Below are positions 49,421-58,134 of a stretch of 64,000 bases of DNA, one piece after another. The first letter of the stretch is position 1. The number at the start of each line of letters is the position of its first letter. The position numbers and the translations under genes are program-made. Origin of the DNA: an uncultured Acidobacteriota bacterium (GTDB lineage: Bacteria > Acidobacteriota > Vicinamibacteria > Vicinamibacterales > CAVVIG01); contig CADEDC010000010.1 in the NCBI GenBank assembly GCA_902825985.1, forward strand, positions 33,389 to 97,388. Direction: 5' to 3'. Under the pieces are notes generated by a model. It ran no database searches. It had not been told where the DNA came from and saw nothing but the letters and a program-made list of their open reading frames with translations.

Positions 49421-50559
49421 CGCCCGCCTCGGCTCGGCGGCGACACTGCCGCTGCCCCACCGGATGTGGCGCCCGCCGGCGCACCACCGCCGCTGCCCGG
49501 GCCGAGCGCATTCACACCGTTCAGCGGCAGGAGCGGGAGAATGCCGCGCGCGTCGGGATCGAGGAGCAGCTTGCCGCCGATGCGCGGCAGGACGCGTTCC
49601 ATCGTCTCCAGGTGGAGGCGGCGCCGGGTGACGTCCGGCGCCCGTCGGTAGGCCTGCTGAATCGACTCGAACCTGGCGCTCTCGCCCTGCGCCCGGTTCA
49701 CGCGATTCAGCCCGTAGCCTTCGGCCTCCAGGATGGCCTGTTGCGCCTCTCCCCTGGCGCGCGGGATGACTTTGTTGTACTCGGCGCGCGCCTCGTTGAT
49801 CATGCGATCGCGCTGCTGCTGCGCCTGGTTGACCTCGTCCCAGGACGGCTTGACGGTGTCCGGGGGATTGACGTCCTGCAGCACGACCTGCTCGATGGTG
49901 ACGCCCATCTCGTACTGCTGCGTCAATTCGCGGAGCAGTTCCTCCACCCGTGTCTCGATGGCCTGACGTCCCACCGTCAGCACCTCGGTGACGGTGCGAT
50001 CGCCCACCACCTGACGCATGACCGCCTCGTTCATGGCGCGGAACGTCTCGGTGACGTTGCGGACCTTGAACAGATAGAGATACGGGTCGGCCACCCGGTA
50101 CTGCACGATCCACTCGACCACGGCGACGTTCAGGTCGCCGGTCAACATCATCGCCTCGGCGTCGACACCGTCGGTGGTGGTCGTGCTCCGCACGGCTGCC
50201 GCGGTGGTGCGGAAACCGAACTCCTCCTTCAACTGGCGTTGGACCGGGATTCGGCGGACCTGCTCGAGAAAGGGGATCTTCATCCGGAGCCCCGGCTCCG
50301 TCGTACGCACGTAGCGTCCGAGCCGCACCACCACGCCGACCTCTTCCGGCTGCACCTGGTACAACGCGCTGAAGAGGATCACGACGACGGCCACGGCGGC
50401 GGCGATGCGCACGAACAGCGGGCCCGATCCGACGGCTCGCGACCGCCATCCGTCGAGTTCGCGCAGGTAGGCGTCGTACTGATCGAAGCGGCCGGCCGCG
50501 CGTGGCTCTCCGAGGTCGTCGTCGCTGTCTTCACGGTCGTTGCCTTCGTGTCTGTCCAT
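49417..50559 (-). CDS. hflK: HflK, membrane protease FtsH modulator subunit
   Basis: SPFH-family partner of HflC, 380 aa. A charged cytoplasmic N-terminus of about 45 residues leads to a membrane helix (LFVRIAAAVAVVVILFSALYQV), then the SPFH domain (EEVGVVVRLGRYVRTTEPGL), coiled coil, and a Gly/Pro/Ala-rich tail. AGGGGG lies six bases before the ATG. FtsH itself is not in this window. Confidence 0.94.
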   Translation of the reverse strand: MDRHEGNDREDSDDDLGEPRAAGRFDQYDAYLRELDGWRSRAVGSGPLFVRIAAAVAVVVILFSALYQVQPEEVGVVVRLGRYVRTTEPGLRMKIPFLEQVRRIPVQRQLKEEFGFRTTAAAVRSTTTTDGVDAEAMMLTGDLNVAVVEWIVQYRVADPYLYLFKVRNVTETFRAMNEAVMRQVVGDRTVTEVLTVGRQAIETRVEELLRELTQQYEMGVTIEQVVLQDVNPPDTVKPSWDEVNQAQQQRDRMINEARAEYNKVIPRARGEAQQAILEAEGYGLNRVNRAQGESARFESIQQAYRRAPDVTRRRLHLETMERVLPRIGGKLLLDPDARGILPLLPLNGVNALGPGSGGGAPAGATSGGAAAVSPPSRGGR

Positions 50560-50595
50560 CGGGTCCCCCTGGCAGCCGTCCGCCCTTACGGTCAG

Positions 50596-50601
50596 CTTAT
50601 A
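50596..50601 (-). promoter_or_regulatory. -10 box of the hflKC operon
   Basis: TATAAG on the minus strand predicts transcription starting about 30 bases before the hflK ATG, leaving room for the AGGGGG ribosome-binding site. The 50560-50860 region between hflK and the FKBP gene holds no gene. Confidence 0.4.
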
Positions 50602-50860
50602 TCAAGGGATCCGTCGTCCAGCACGAATCGGCGGCGCGGCGTGTCGGCTGAGGTGCCCGCACTCAGATGAAAGGGTTGCCAGCGTCGATCTCCTGCTTGC
50701 AGCCGTTTCGCTCCGCCTCGACTTGGCGACATAGGCCGCACCGCGCGCCGAGCCAACCATTCCGCGTGGCGGACACGTCCGACGGCCTTCGGTGATCGGC
50801 ACCAGCATCCGGTGTATCGTAGGCGTCGCATGCCTGACTCGCGTGCAGAAAAGGAGCCTG

Positions 50861-51298
50861 ATGCGCCTGTTTGCCGTCGTTGCGTTCGTGACCGCCCTGG
50901 TGACCGCCTCCTCCTGGACCGTTGCGGCCCAACCGCCGCTCCCCGCCCCGCCGGACGTCGCGGCGCCGCCGAAGGACGCCAAGACGACGAAGAGCGGCAT
51001 CGGCTACAAGGTGGTGAAGCCGGGCACCGGCGCGGAGCACCCGAAGGCGACGAGCCAGGTGCGCGTGCACTACACGGGGTGGACGACCGACGGCAAGATG
51101 TTCGACAGCTCAGAGGGTGGCCTGCCGGCCGAGTTCCGGCTCAACGAGGTCATCAAGGGCTGGACCGAGGGCGTGCAGCTGATGGTCGTCGGCGAGAAGA
51201 CCCGCTTCTGGATCCCGGAGCCGCTCGCCTACGGCGGTCGCCGCGAACCGAAAGGCATGCTGGTCTTCGACATCGAGCTGCTGCGGATCCGCGAGTAG
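50861..51298 (+). CDS. FKBP-type peptidyl-prolyl isomerase, exported
   Basis: Protein of 145 aa. A signal peptide (LFAVVAFVTALVTASSWTVAAQ) is followed by one FKBP domain: VRVHYTGWTTDGKMFDSS, GWTEGVQLMVVGEKTRFWIPEPLAYGG, and LVFDIELLRI. Catalyses Xaa-Pro isomerisation during periplasmic protein folding. AAGGAG lies four bases before the ATG, fixing the start downstream of an in-frame longer option. Confidence 0.92.
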   Translation: MRLFAVVAFVTALVTASSWTVAAQPPLPAPPDVAAPPKDAKTTKSGIGYKVVKPGTGAEHPKATSQVRVHYTGWTTDGKMFDSSEGGLPAEFRLNEVIKGWTEGVQLMVVGEKTRFWIPEPLAYGGRREPKGMLVFDIELLRIRE

Positions 51299-51479
51299 CC
51301 GACTGCCGGGCGGACCACCGCCCGACGCGCATCGGTCGGCGCGTCCGTGAAGCGGTCCCCTTGTTCCTGCCCGGTGCGGTCTTCGTGGTCGCGATGATAT
51401 CGTCTGTGGTCGCGATGGCGGCGGCGATTCGGTCGCCTCTGCTCGATGCGCAACATCCCAGACAGCCGAGGAGCCCGAC

Positions 51480-51983
51480 ATGCGAATTCGCACCAGCCTG
51501 ATGACCGCGACGATGGCGGCTACGATGCTCGCCACCGCAACCCTGACCGGCGTGGCTCAATCGGCTGGCCGGGAGGCCGCCAAAGCCGACATCAGGAAGG
51601 CCCTGGAGGACTACGTCGCCGCGTTCTCGGCCGGCCGAGCCGATGTGATCGCCGAGCGCAGCGTGCTCGCGCCCATGCTCAATCTCGGCGGCACCGCCGT
51701 CAACACCTCGATGACCGCGGTGGACGTCAGGACGCGCTATGACGGCAACATCAAGGCGCTGGCGGCGCAGAACTATCAACGGTCGACCGTGGACAGCGCA
51801 ACGGTGTGCCTACTGAACGACGCCGCCGCCATCGTCAGCGGCCGATTCACGCGCTATCGTACCGACGGCAGCGTGCTGAGCAAGATTGCGGCGACCTACG
51901 TGTTCGCAAAGAGCGACGGGCAGTGGAAGATCACCACCCTGATCTCACACGGCACCGATCGCGCGATCACCTGCCAGGACTGA
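51480..51983 (+). CDS. exported NTF2-like (SnoaL/DUF4440-type) protein
   Basis: Protein of 167 aa. Signal peptide (MRIRTSLMTATMAATMLATATLTGVAQS), then an NTF2-like cone: an N-terminal helix (DIRKALEDYVAAFSAGRADVIAE) and beta-strands (AAIVSGRFTRYRTDG, ATYVFAKSDGQWKITTLISH). Fold assigned by pattern; ligand unknown. GAGGAG upstream of the ATG. Confidence 0.7.
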   Translation: MRIRTSLMTATMAATMLATATLTGVAQSAGREAAKADIRKALEDYVAAFSAGRADVIAERSVLAPMLNLGGTAVNTSMTAVDVRTRYDGNIKALAAQNYQRSTVDSATVCLLNDAAAIVSGRFTRYRTDGSVLSKIAATYVFAKSDGQWKITTLISHGTDRAITCQD

Positions 51984-52100
51984 CCGGTCGGTCTCGAGTG
52001 CGCGGGTCGCGGCGGCGGTGCCTTCAGGATCGCCGCCATCGGAATGGCACGGAGTGCCGGCACGCGATCCGGAGGATCGGGGCCGGCTGCGGTGTAGGGG

Positions 52101-53093
52101 CTACTGCTTCGTCGGCGGGTTCTTCTCGCGATAGCGCTGCCCGCGCAGGACGCCTTCCATGCCGTAATTCGCTTCGTGGCACGCGTACTCGAAGAGCTGC
52201 TCATCGATCGCCCGCAGCGGCATCGACGCGGTCCAGGGCTGGCTGTAGGCGTCCGGGTCGGTGACCGTGTACTTGTATTCGATCGTCTTTGCGTCCACCC
52301 GCGTCAGGCGCTCCACGACCTTCGTTTTCGCTGTCGAACCTTGAAGGCTGGTCTCGCGCTTGAAGTTGATGGTCTCGATGACGAGGGTATCGCCCTCCCA
52401 GCGACCGACCGAGTCGCCGGTCCACCGCGGGACCGGCCCATGGGGGCGGCCGTCGGTCGGAACGATCCGCGCGTTGTGGACCATCTCGTTGAAGATCACG
52501 ACGTAGCCGGCGGTTTGCACGATCTGCAGGTTGTTGTTGTAGGTGCCGGAGACCATCGGCGGCCCGGCGTTGAACCCGAGAATGCAGCGGTCGACGAGGC
52601 TGAGCGACTCGGGATCACTGTACATCTCGCTCTCGCTCCGCTTCGCGCGCGCCGCCTGCCGCGCCCGCGTCGCCGCGCTGAACGGAATGCGACCGTCGGG
52701 AGGGTCGGAAATGAGCGACGTACGGCGGTCCTTCGTGAGCTGGTCGCCGCGCTCGTACCAGAAGTCGTTATACGAGAGCACGCCGCCTTGCGCGCGCCCC
52801 GGATACCCGGCGCTCGGCTGCCCCTTCTCCGGATCGTAGAGGTCGCGATTGAGGCGATCGTTCTCGCTGCGCTCAAACGCCGCGGCTTCCTCCGCCGTCA
52901 GCACCGCCTTGTCCTTCAGCGCCTCGGGCCGCTGCAACGGCGTGATGGTGGAGAAGGTGAAGTTGCCCTGCAGATCGGGCTTCCCGTCTGGCGTCCGCGG
53001 CAGCGTCGATGTAGCGGACTGACCCGCCAGCGGAATCACAACCGCCATGGCGAGGGCACTGACGCCAGCGGAGAACAGCCGAATACGCATCAT
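52101..53093 (-). CDS. secreted protein of the TPDGKPDLQG family
   Basis: Protein of 330 aa with a signal peptide (MMRIRLFSAGVSALAMAVVIPLAGQ) followed by TPDGKPDLQGNFTF, a hallmark of a large uncharacterised family expanded in acidobacteria. Conserved blocks include GPPMVSGTYNNNLQIVQTAGYVVIFNEMVHNARIV, WTGDSVGRWEGDTLVIETINF, and YKYTVTDPDAYSQPWTASMPL. Likely all-beta; function unknown. GGAGGA upstream of two adjacent ATG codons. Confidence 0.75.
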   Translation of the reverse strand: MMRIRLFSAGVSALAMAVVIPLAGQSATSTLPRTPDGKPDLQGNFTFSTITPLQRPEALKDKAVLTAEEAAAFERSENDRLNRDLYDPEKGQPSAGYPGRAQGGVLSYNDFWYERGDQLTKDRRTSLISDPPDGRIPFSAATRARQAARAKRSESEMYSDPESLSLVDRCILGFNAGPPMVSGTYNNNLQIVQTAGYVVIFNEMVHNARIVPTDGRPHGPVPRWTGDSVGRWEGDTLVIETINFKRETSLQGSTAKTKVVERLTRVDAKTIEYKYTVTDPDAYSQPWTASMPLRAIDEQLFEYACHEANYGMEGVLRGQRYREKNPPTKQ

Positions 53094-53218
53094 ACTCCTC
53101 CAGATCTAAACGATCGTGGGCATCACGGTAATCGAGTCCGGCTCGCGTGACAAGTCATCTTTCGCTGGCTGCCAGGAACCCGCTTCCGCAGTGCCTCGAC
53201 GGTCTAGTCGTCATTGCC

Positions 53219-53239
53219 AGGTACCTTTTATTGTATGAT
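53219..53239 (+). promoter_or_regulatory. promoter and possible operator of the padR operon
   Basis: The -10 box TATGAT (53234-53239) lies seven bases before ATG 53247. The palindrome AGGTACCT (53219-53226) falls in the spacer, where a repressor would block polymerase; PadR proteins commonly repress their own operons, so this is a candidate site. Confidence 0.45.
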
Positions 53240-53246
53240 AGCCAGC

Positions 53247-53588
53247 ATGGCGGAACCGGTGGACGCCCAGTTGAAGAAGGGCGTGCTCGATCTGTGCGTG
53301 CTCGCGCTTCTCTCGGAGGGCGACAACTACTCGTACGACATCGCCGGCAGGCTGGCCGACGCCATTGGGATGGGAGAAGGCACTGTCTATCCGCTGATGC
53401 GCCGGCTCTCCGCCGACGGCCTCGTCGAGACCTATCTGGTCGAATCGACGACCGGACCGTCGCGAAAATACTACCGCCTCACCCGCGCAGGCCGCGTCGC
53501 GCTCAGCGAGCAGCGCGAGGCCTGGCGCACGTTCACGAACGCGGTGGATGGCATCATCGGGAGCAAGAAGTGGGCGAAGCGCGCGTGA
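53247..53588 (+). CDS. PadR-family transcriptional regulator
   Basis: Winged-helix repressor of 113 aa: LKKGVLDLCVLALLSEGDNYSYDIAGRL is the PadR N-terminal helix set, GEGTVYPLMRRLSADGLVE the recognition and wing region, and RKYYRLTRAGRVAL the wing tip. ATG 53247 is favoured by the TATGAT seven bases upstream; ATG 53235 would lie inside the -10 box. First of four coupled genes. Confidence 0.92.
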   Translation: MAEPVDAQLKKGVLDLCVLALLSEGDNYSYDIAGRLADAIGMGEGTVYPLMRRLSADGLVETYLVESTTGPSRKYYRLTRAGRVALSEQREAWRTFTNAVDGIIGSKKWAKRA

Positions 53589-54139
53589 CCTTCCTCGCCA
53601 CGCTGCGCGCCGGCCTTCGCGGCGCGCCCGAGCCCGCGATCGAAGACGCCGTTCTTGACTACGGCAGCCATTTCGATGTCGGCGCAGCGGAGGGCCGCAG
53701 CGAGCAAGAGATTGCGGCTGCGCTGGGCGACCCGCTGGCGCTCGCCGATGAGTTGCGTGTGGAAATGCAGATTGAGCGATGGGAAAGCAAGCGCTCCCCC
53801 GTCGCCGCGGCACAGCTTGTCGCGGGCATTGTCGGGCTCGGCATCCTCAACGTCGTGCTGGCGATTGTCGCGCTGCCGCTCGCCGGTCTCCTCGTCTTCC
53901 TGGCGATCGCCAGCATTGTCGGTCTTCTGGTGGGCGGCGGATGGTTCGCCCTCGCTGGCGCCTCGCTGGGCGTGAGCTCAGAATTGTCAATGCTTGCAGG
54001 CGCCGGGCTCGTGTTCGCCGGTGTCGCGACGAGCGCACTGCTGGCGCTTCTGCTTCTCGTCCTCGTCAACGGCCTGGCGCGCTACGCGCGCCTGCACTAC
54101 CGCCTGCTCCCCCGGACCGTGCAGACAGGCAAGCGATGA
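53585..54139 (+). CDS. DUF1700-family membrane protein
   Basis: Protein of 184 aa. The N-terminal 65 residues match the DUF1700 cytoplasmic region (FLATLRAGLRG, IEDAVLDYGSHFDVGAAEGRSEQEIAAALGDP). Four hydrophobic helices follow. DUF1700 proteins are typically encoded directly downstream of padR and are thought to act with it. GTG start overlaps the padR stop (GTGA). Confidence 0.82.
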   Translation: MTFLATLRAGLRGAPEPAIEDAVLDYGSHFDVGAAEGRSEQEIAAALGDPLALADELRVEMQIERWESKRSPVAAAQLVAGIVGLGILNVVLAIVALPLAGLLVFLAIASIVGLLVGGGWFALAGASLGVSSELSMLAGAGLVFAGVATSALLALLLLVLVNGLARYARLHYRLLPRTVQTGKR

Positions 54140-54834
54140 CACCTGCACCAGCCCTCGCGCTTGTCGCCATCGTCAGCGGGCTGCTTTCGGCCGTATGCCT
54201 GGGCAGCGTCTATATGCGGGCGAACGTTCACGACAGCGGCTCGACGGCCCCACTCACCCGCGAGATCGCGTGGGATGGCTCGGCCAGGGTCTCACTCGGC
54301 GTACCCGCAGTGCTGCGCTACGTGCAGGCGCCTGGGCCGGGAAAGTACCTCGCGCGTGGTCCGCATCGCTCCGTCTCGACACTCACGGTTGCCGGCGGAA
54401 TCATTCGCGATGCGCTGCTGCGCACCGGCGCCGTCCTCGAGATCACGCTTACGGCGCCTTCGGTGAGCAGTTTCCATCTCGATGGCCACAGCCGTCTGAT
54501 CATCGAGGGCTACGAACAGGACAGCCTCGCCCTGCACACCGAAGGACGGGCGGTAGTCGATGCCAGTGGCCGCGCCCGTGATGTGCGCATCTTCATGAAG
54601 GGCGACGGGGCGATCAATCTTGCTCGTCTCGACGTCGAAGCACTCCAGAGCGACATCAATGGGGCCAGCACCGTGATCGCCGCGCCGATGCAACGCGCCA
54701 CCCTGGATGTGAGCGGCAAGGCCTCCGTGATCCTGCTGACCCGCCCAACCCATCTCATGACCCAGCTGGAGGAGTCCGGCCGCGTCATCGACGCAAGCCC
54801 CGCCAACTGGATGCAGAAGGAGACCTGGCCATGA
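54136..54834 (+). CDS. GIN-domain (DUF2807) protein, membrane-anchored
   Basis: Protein of 232 aa. One N-terminal membrane helix (LALVAIVSGLLSAVCLGSVYM), then a repetitive beta-helix of the head-GIN type (SRLIIEGYEQDSLALHTEGRAVVDASGRARDVRIFMKGDGAINLA, LDVEALQSDINGASTVIA). Such domains usually face the periplasm or surface. ATGA overlap with the DUF1700 gene. Confidence 0.78.
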   Translation: MTPAPALALVAIVSGLLSAVCLGSVYMRANVHDSGSTAPLTREIAWDGSARVSLGVPAVLRYVQAPGPGKYLARGPHRSVSTLTVAGGIIRDALLRTGAVLEITLTAPSVSSFHLDGHSRLIIEGYEQDSLALHTEGRAVVDASGRARDVRIFMKGDGAINLARLDVEALQSDINGASTVIAAPMQRATLDVSGKASVILLTRPTHLMTQLEESGRVIDASPANWMQKETWP

Positions 54835-56234
54835 CGTCCCTGACTCGGCGCGACGCGCTTGCAACGATCGCACTCGGGTTGCTCTCTACCGCCGGACGTG
54901 CCAGCGCGCTGCAATCGACGGCAGGCGAAGCTCCGCTCTCCGACGGCCAGATCCAAGCGATCCTGAGCGAACTCATCGACCGCGATCGCGAAAGCGTCGG
55001 CATGGTCGTCGGGGTTGTCTCGCCTCGAGGCCGTCGCCTCATCTCTCACGGCGCGTTTGGTCTGAGCGACAGGCGCCTTCCTGGCGGCGACACGATCTTC
55101 GGCATCGCCTCGGTGAGCAAGGCCTTCACCGGCCTGCTGCTTGCCGACGCCGTCCGCCGCAAGGAGGTAAAGCTCACCGAGGCTGTCGAGTCGTACCTGC
55201 CGAGACCGATCCGCCTCCCCGAGCGCAATGGCCGCAAGATTACCTTCATCGACCTTGCGACTCACACCTCCGGCCTGCCGCACGACCTGCCACCCGAACT
55301 GCGAACCATCGCACTGGCCAAACCGGCGCGGGAAGCGCGTTCAGTCATGTATGAGTATCTATCCGGCTGGACGCTGCCGACCGACATCGGCACGACCTGG
55401 TCCTACTCAAATCTCGAGTACGGTCTAATCGGCATCGCGCTCGAGCAGCGCACCGGCCTCAGCTACGACATGCTGCTTCGCACCCGCATCCTCGACCCAC
55501 TGCGCATGGACGACACCGCAATCGCGCTCAGCCCCGCACAATGGGAGCGCCGGGCGCATCCTCACACAGCCGGACTTGGCCCCGCGCCGGAGTGGAGCAA
55601 GCCCTGGTCGATCAGCGTGCTTCAATCGACGGCGAGCGACATGCTTTCTTTTGTCAGTGCTGCTTCGGGCCTGGCGCTCTCTCGACTCGCGCCGGCGTTC
55701 GCGGGCATGCTCGACGTACGCCGCCCTGCGCCGGCACTCGGCCACGGCGCCGAGCAGGCGCTCGGCTGGTATGTCTATCCGCTTGACGGCCGCCCGATCG
55801 TTGGGCATAGCGGCAGCGGCGGCGGCTTCGGCGCGACCGCGCTGTACGACCCCACATTCAAGACTGGCGTCGTGTTGCTCTCCAATGCCGAGAGCCTCTG
55901 GGAAGACGTCGCCACACACGTGCTCCGACCCAGCCGGCCACTCGCGACAAGGAAGGCTGCCCATGTCCTCCCTGACGCCGTGCTCGATAGGCACACCGGC
56001 AGGTATGTCGATGCAAGCGGTGGTGTCTGGGTCGTCGTGCTGGAGCCCACCGGCCTCGTGCTCCGCCACCCCCAGGGCTATCGCGTTCCTCTCACGCCCC
56101 AGTCCGAGACGCATTTCTCCGTGCAGGGCTTCCCCACGCTCTTCATCGACTTCAACGGCAACGCCGCCGGAAATGGGGCTTCCCTGACATGGATCTTCGG
56201 CGGGGAGAGGATCGAGGCGAAACGGGCGGACTGA
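54831..56234 (+). CDS. serine hydrolase, beta-lactamase fold, exported
   Basis: Protein of 467 aa. N-terminal LTRRDALATIALGLLSTAGRASA is a Tat-like signal. SxxK is SVSK in FGIASVSKAFTGLLLAD, YxN is YSN in TTWSYSNLEYG, and the KTG-equivalent is HSGSGGGFGA. An extra C-terminal beta domain of about 110 residues follows (HTGRYVDASGGVWVVV), as in DUF3471-containing esterases. AAGGAG upstream; ATGA overlap with the GIN gene. Last gene of the padR operon. Confidence 0.88.
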   Translation: MTSLTRRDALATIALGLLSTAGRASALQSTAGEAPLSDGQIQAILSELIDRDRESVGMVVGVVSPRGRRLISHGAFGLSDRRLPGGDTIFGIASVSKAFTGLLLADAVRRKEVKLTEAVESYLPRPIRLPERNGRKITFIDLATHTSGLPHDLPPELRTIALAKPAREARSVMYEYLSGWTLPTDIGTTWSYSNLEYGLIGIALEQRTGLSYDMLLRTRILDPLRMDDTAIALSPAQWERRAHPHTAGLGPAPEWSKPWSISVLQSTASDMLSFVSAASGLALSRLAPAFAGMLDVRRPAPALGHGAEQALGWYVYPLDGRPIVGHSGSGGGFGATALYDPTFKTGVVLLSNAESLWEDVATHVLRPSRPLATRKAAHVLPDAVLDRHTGRYVDASGGVWVVVLEPTGLVLRHPQGYRVPLTPQSETHFSVQGFPTLFIDFNGNAAGNGASLTWIFGGERIEAKRAD

Positions 56235-56431
56235 GTGGCCGTCGTGATGGACGTCCCGCATGAACACCGCGTCGCAGCACGCGGTGGGCGGGCTGGACGA
56301 GCCGGTCGCTCCCTCAGGAGCGTGCTCGGGAGGTCCACGCGCGCGGGGCCATTCACCGCGAAGATCGTCCGCTTCGTTCGTTCGCGGTCAGAACGCGGCA
56401 CTCTGGCTGAAGCGTCGGGCCACAAATCCTG

Positions 56432-56437
56432 TAGGCT
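56432..56437 (+). promoter_or_regulatory. -10 box of the sugar dehydrogenase gene, leaderless arrangement
   Basis: TAGGCT is six bases (TGCCGG) before ATG 56444; it fits TANNNT but is a weak match to the full consensus. The 209 bp between the serine hydrolase and this gene hold nothing else recognised. Confidence 0.35.
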
Positions 56438-56443
56438 TGCCGG

Positions 56444-57640
56444 ATGATCATTGTGTCCTTCATCCGTCGCACGGGTGTCCTGGCGAGCCTCGGCGCGGTC
56501 ATCCTGGCGGGGGCTGTTGTCGCGGCGCAGCCCTTTGTCGTCCCCAACGCGCCGAAGTTCCCGCTGGCACTGGAGCCACGCACCTACAACACGTCTGACC
56601 AGAAGATCACGGTCACCGTGGTCGCGCACGGCATCCCACGCCCGTGGGCCCTCCTGCCATTGCCCGACGGCGACATGCTCGTAAGCGCGCGGGCGACCGG
56701 GCAGGTGTTCGCGATCCGCAGGGGCACGCTCGATCCGAAGCCGCTGACCGGTCTGCCCGCGATGCACCTGAGTCGGCCAACCGGCATGCTCGACATGGCG
56801 CTGCACCCGACGTATGCCGAGAACCATCTGATCTACTTCACGTACCACAAGCCGCTGGCGGGCAACACCTGGACGCTGGCGCTTGGGCGTGGCCGCTACG
56901 ACGGCTCCGGGCTGTCGAACGTCCAGGAGCTCTACGCTGGAAATCCGGTGCAGACCTGGGGCTCGCGACTCGTCTTCGCCAACGACGGGCTGATCTACAT
57001 CACGGTCGGCGGCGCCGCCCGCTCGCCGGACGCGCAGGCGACGAACACGATCTTCGGCAAGGTGCTGCGGTTGAAAGACGACGGCACCGTGCCGGCGGAC
57101 AATCCGTTCGTTGGCAAGGCCGGCAGCCGGCCGGAGATCTTCACGGTTGGCCATCGCGATCACCACGGCATCGCGGTGCATCCGACCACCGGTCAGGTCT
57201 TTCACCTCGAGCTCGGTCCGATCGGCGGCGACAAGATCAACATCCTCAAGCCGGCCGGCAACTACGGCTGGCCGACCTTCGGCTACGGACGTGACAACGA
57301 CGGCTCGCCGATGCTGCCGCCGGGCGAAGGCATCGAGCCGGCGTGGATTACCTGGAACCCCGGCATCACCCCCTCGGGGCTGCTGTTCTACACCGGCGAC
57401 AAATTCCCGAAGTGGAAAGGCAACATCTTCGTCGGCAGCATCGTCCGCGGCCGCACGGCTGGCACCGGTGGCATCGAGCGCGTCGTCTTCAACGACAAGC
57501 TGTGGGAGCTGCGTCGGGAATCGATGCTGCAGGACCTGCATCAACGCGTGCGTGACGTCCGCCAGGGACCGGACGGCCTCATCTACGTGCTGACCGAGGA
57601 AGACGATGGCGCGGTGCTCCGGATCGAGCCAGCGCTGTAG
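56444..57640 (+). CDS. PQQ-dependent aldose sugar dehydrogenase-like protein, exported
   Basis: Six-bladed propeller protein of 398 aa of the glucose/sorbosone dehydrogenase family (YliI/Asd-like). Signal region FIRRTGVLASLGAVILAGAVVAAQ. Conserved blocks are IPRPWALLPLPDGDMLVSAR, GMLDMALHP, NRIFGK-like NTIFGKVLRLKDDGTVPADNPF, GHRDHHGIAVHP with the catalytic-type His, and GPIGGDKINILKPAGNYGWP. Expected to oxidise aldoses in the periplasm using PQQ; PQQ biosynthesis genes are not here. Confidence 0.85.
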   Translation: MIIVSFIRRTGVLASLGAVILAGAVVAAQPFVVPNAPKFPLALEPRTYNTSDQKITVTVVAHGIPRPWALLPLPDGDMLVSARATGQVFAIRRGTLDPKPLTGLPAMHLSRPTGMLDMALHPTYAENHLIYFTYHKPLAGNTWTLALGRGRYDGSGLSNVQELYAGNPVQTWGSRLVFANDGLIYITVGGAARSPDAQATNTIFGKVLRLKDDGTVPADNPFVGKAGSRPEIFTVGHRDHHGIAVHPTTGQVFHLELGPIGGDKINILKPAGNYGWPTFGYGRDNDGSPMLPPGEGIEPAWITWNPGITPSGLLFYTGDKFPKWKGNIFVGSIVRGRTAGTGGIERVVFNDKLWELRRESMLQDLHQRVRDVRQGPDGLIYVLTEEDDGAVLRIEPAL

Positions 57641-57688
57641 CAGGCTGCGCAGGATGGGAACACCGTCGCGGTAGGTCCCCACTTCGTC

Positions 57689-57931
57689 GTGATAGTCAAA
57701 GAAGGCCGGCGTATCTTACGATCGCGGCGTGAGACTCCGGACTGGCGACGGCTCGGCGCCATCTGCGTCCCCTATGCCCTCTTGTCAGCCCTGGTGTGGA
57801 GCGGCGGCGGCGAGGGGATATCGCTCGTGGACAGCCTTGGCTCGCTCTTGGAGGGATACCTGCTGGTCCCGCTTGCCTTGCTGCTCCTGATCTCAGCGAG
57901 CGTCGACCACGTTCGCGTCCCCCCGGGGTAA
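57689..57931 (+). CDS. putative small membrane protein
   Basis: Frame of 80 aa with two hydrophobic helices (LGAICVPYALLSALVWSG and LLEGYLLVPLALLLLISASV) separated by a short polar loop. GTG start without a clear ribosome-binding site. It could be a decayed larger protein. The rest of 57641-58134 shows only a short inverted repeat (GGTGTC 57987-57992, GACACC 57997-58002). Confidence 0.35.
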   Translation: MIVKEGRRILRSRRETPDWRRLGAICVPYALLSALVWSGGGEGISLVDSLGSLLEGYLLVPLALLLLISASVDHVRVPPG

Positions 57932-58134
57932 GTCCGTTCGTCGCTACGCACTTGGAGGCAGCGACACTCTCGGAGCTTGACGGGACGGTGTCTGGTGACA
58001 CCTTCGCGTCGAACCGGTTCGTGGTCCTGACGTCCACCCCGGTTGACTCAGGCGGCGGGCGGTTGGTCCCGATACATCGCCAAGGGCATCTGCCATGAGC
58101 CCTGCCTTGTCGTCCCCGATCGTGCACGAGACTT

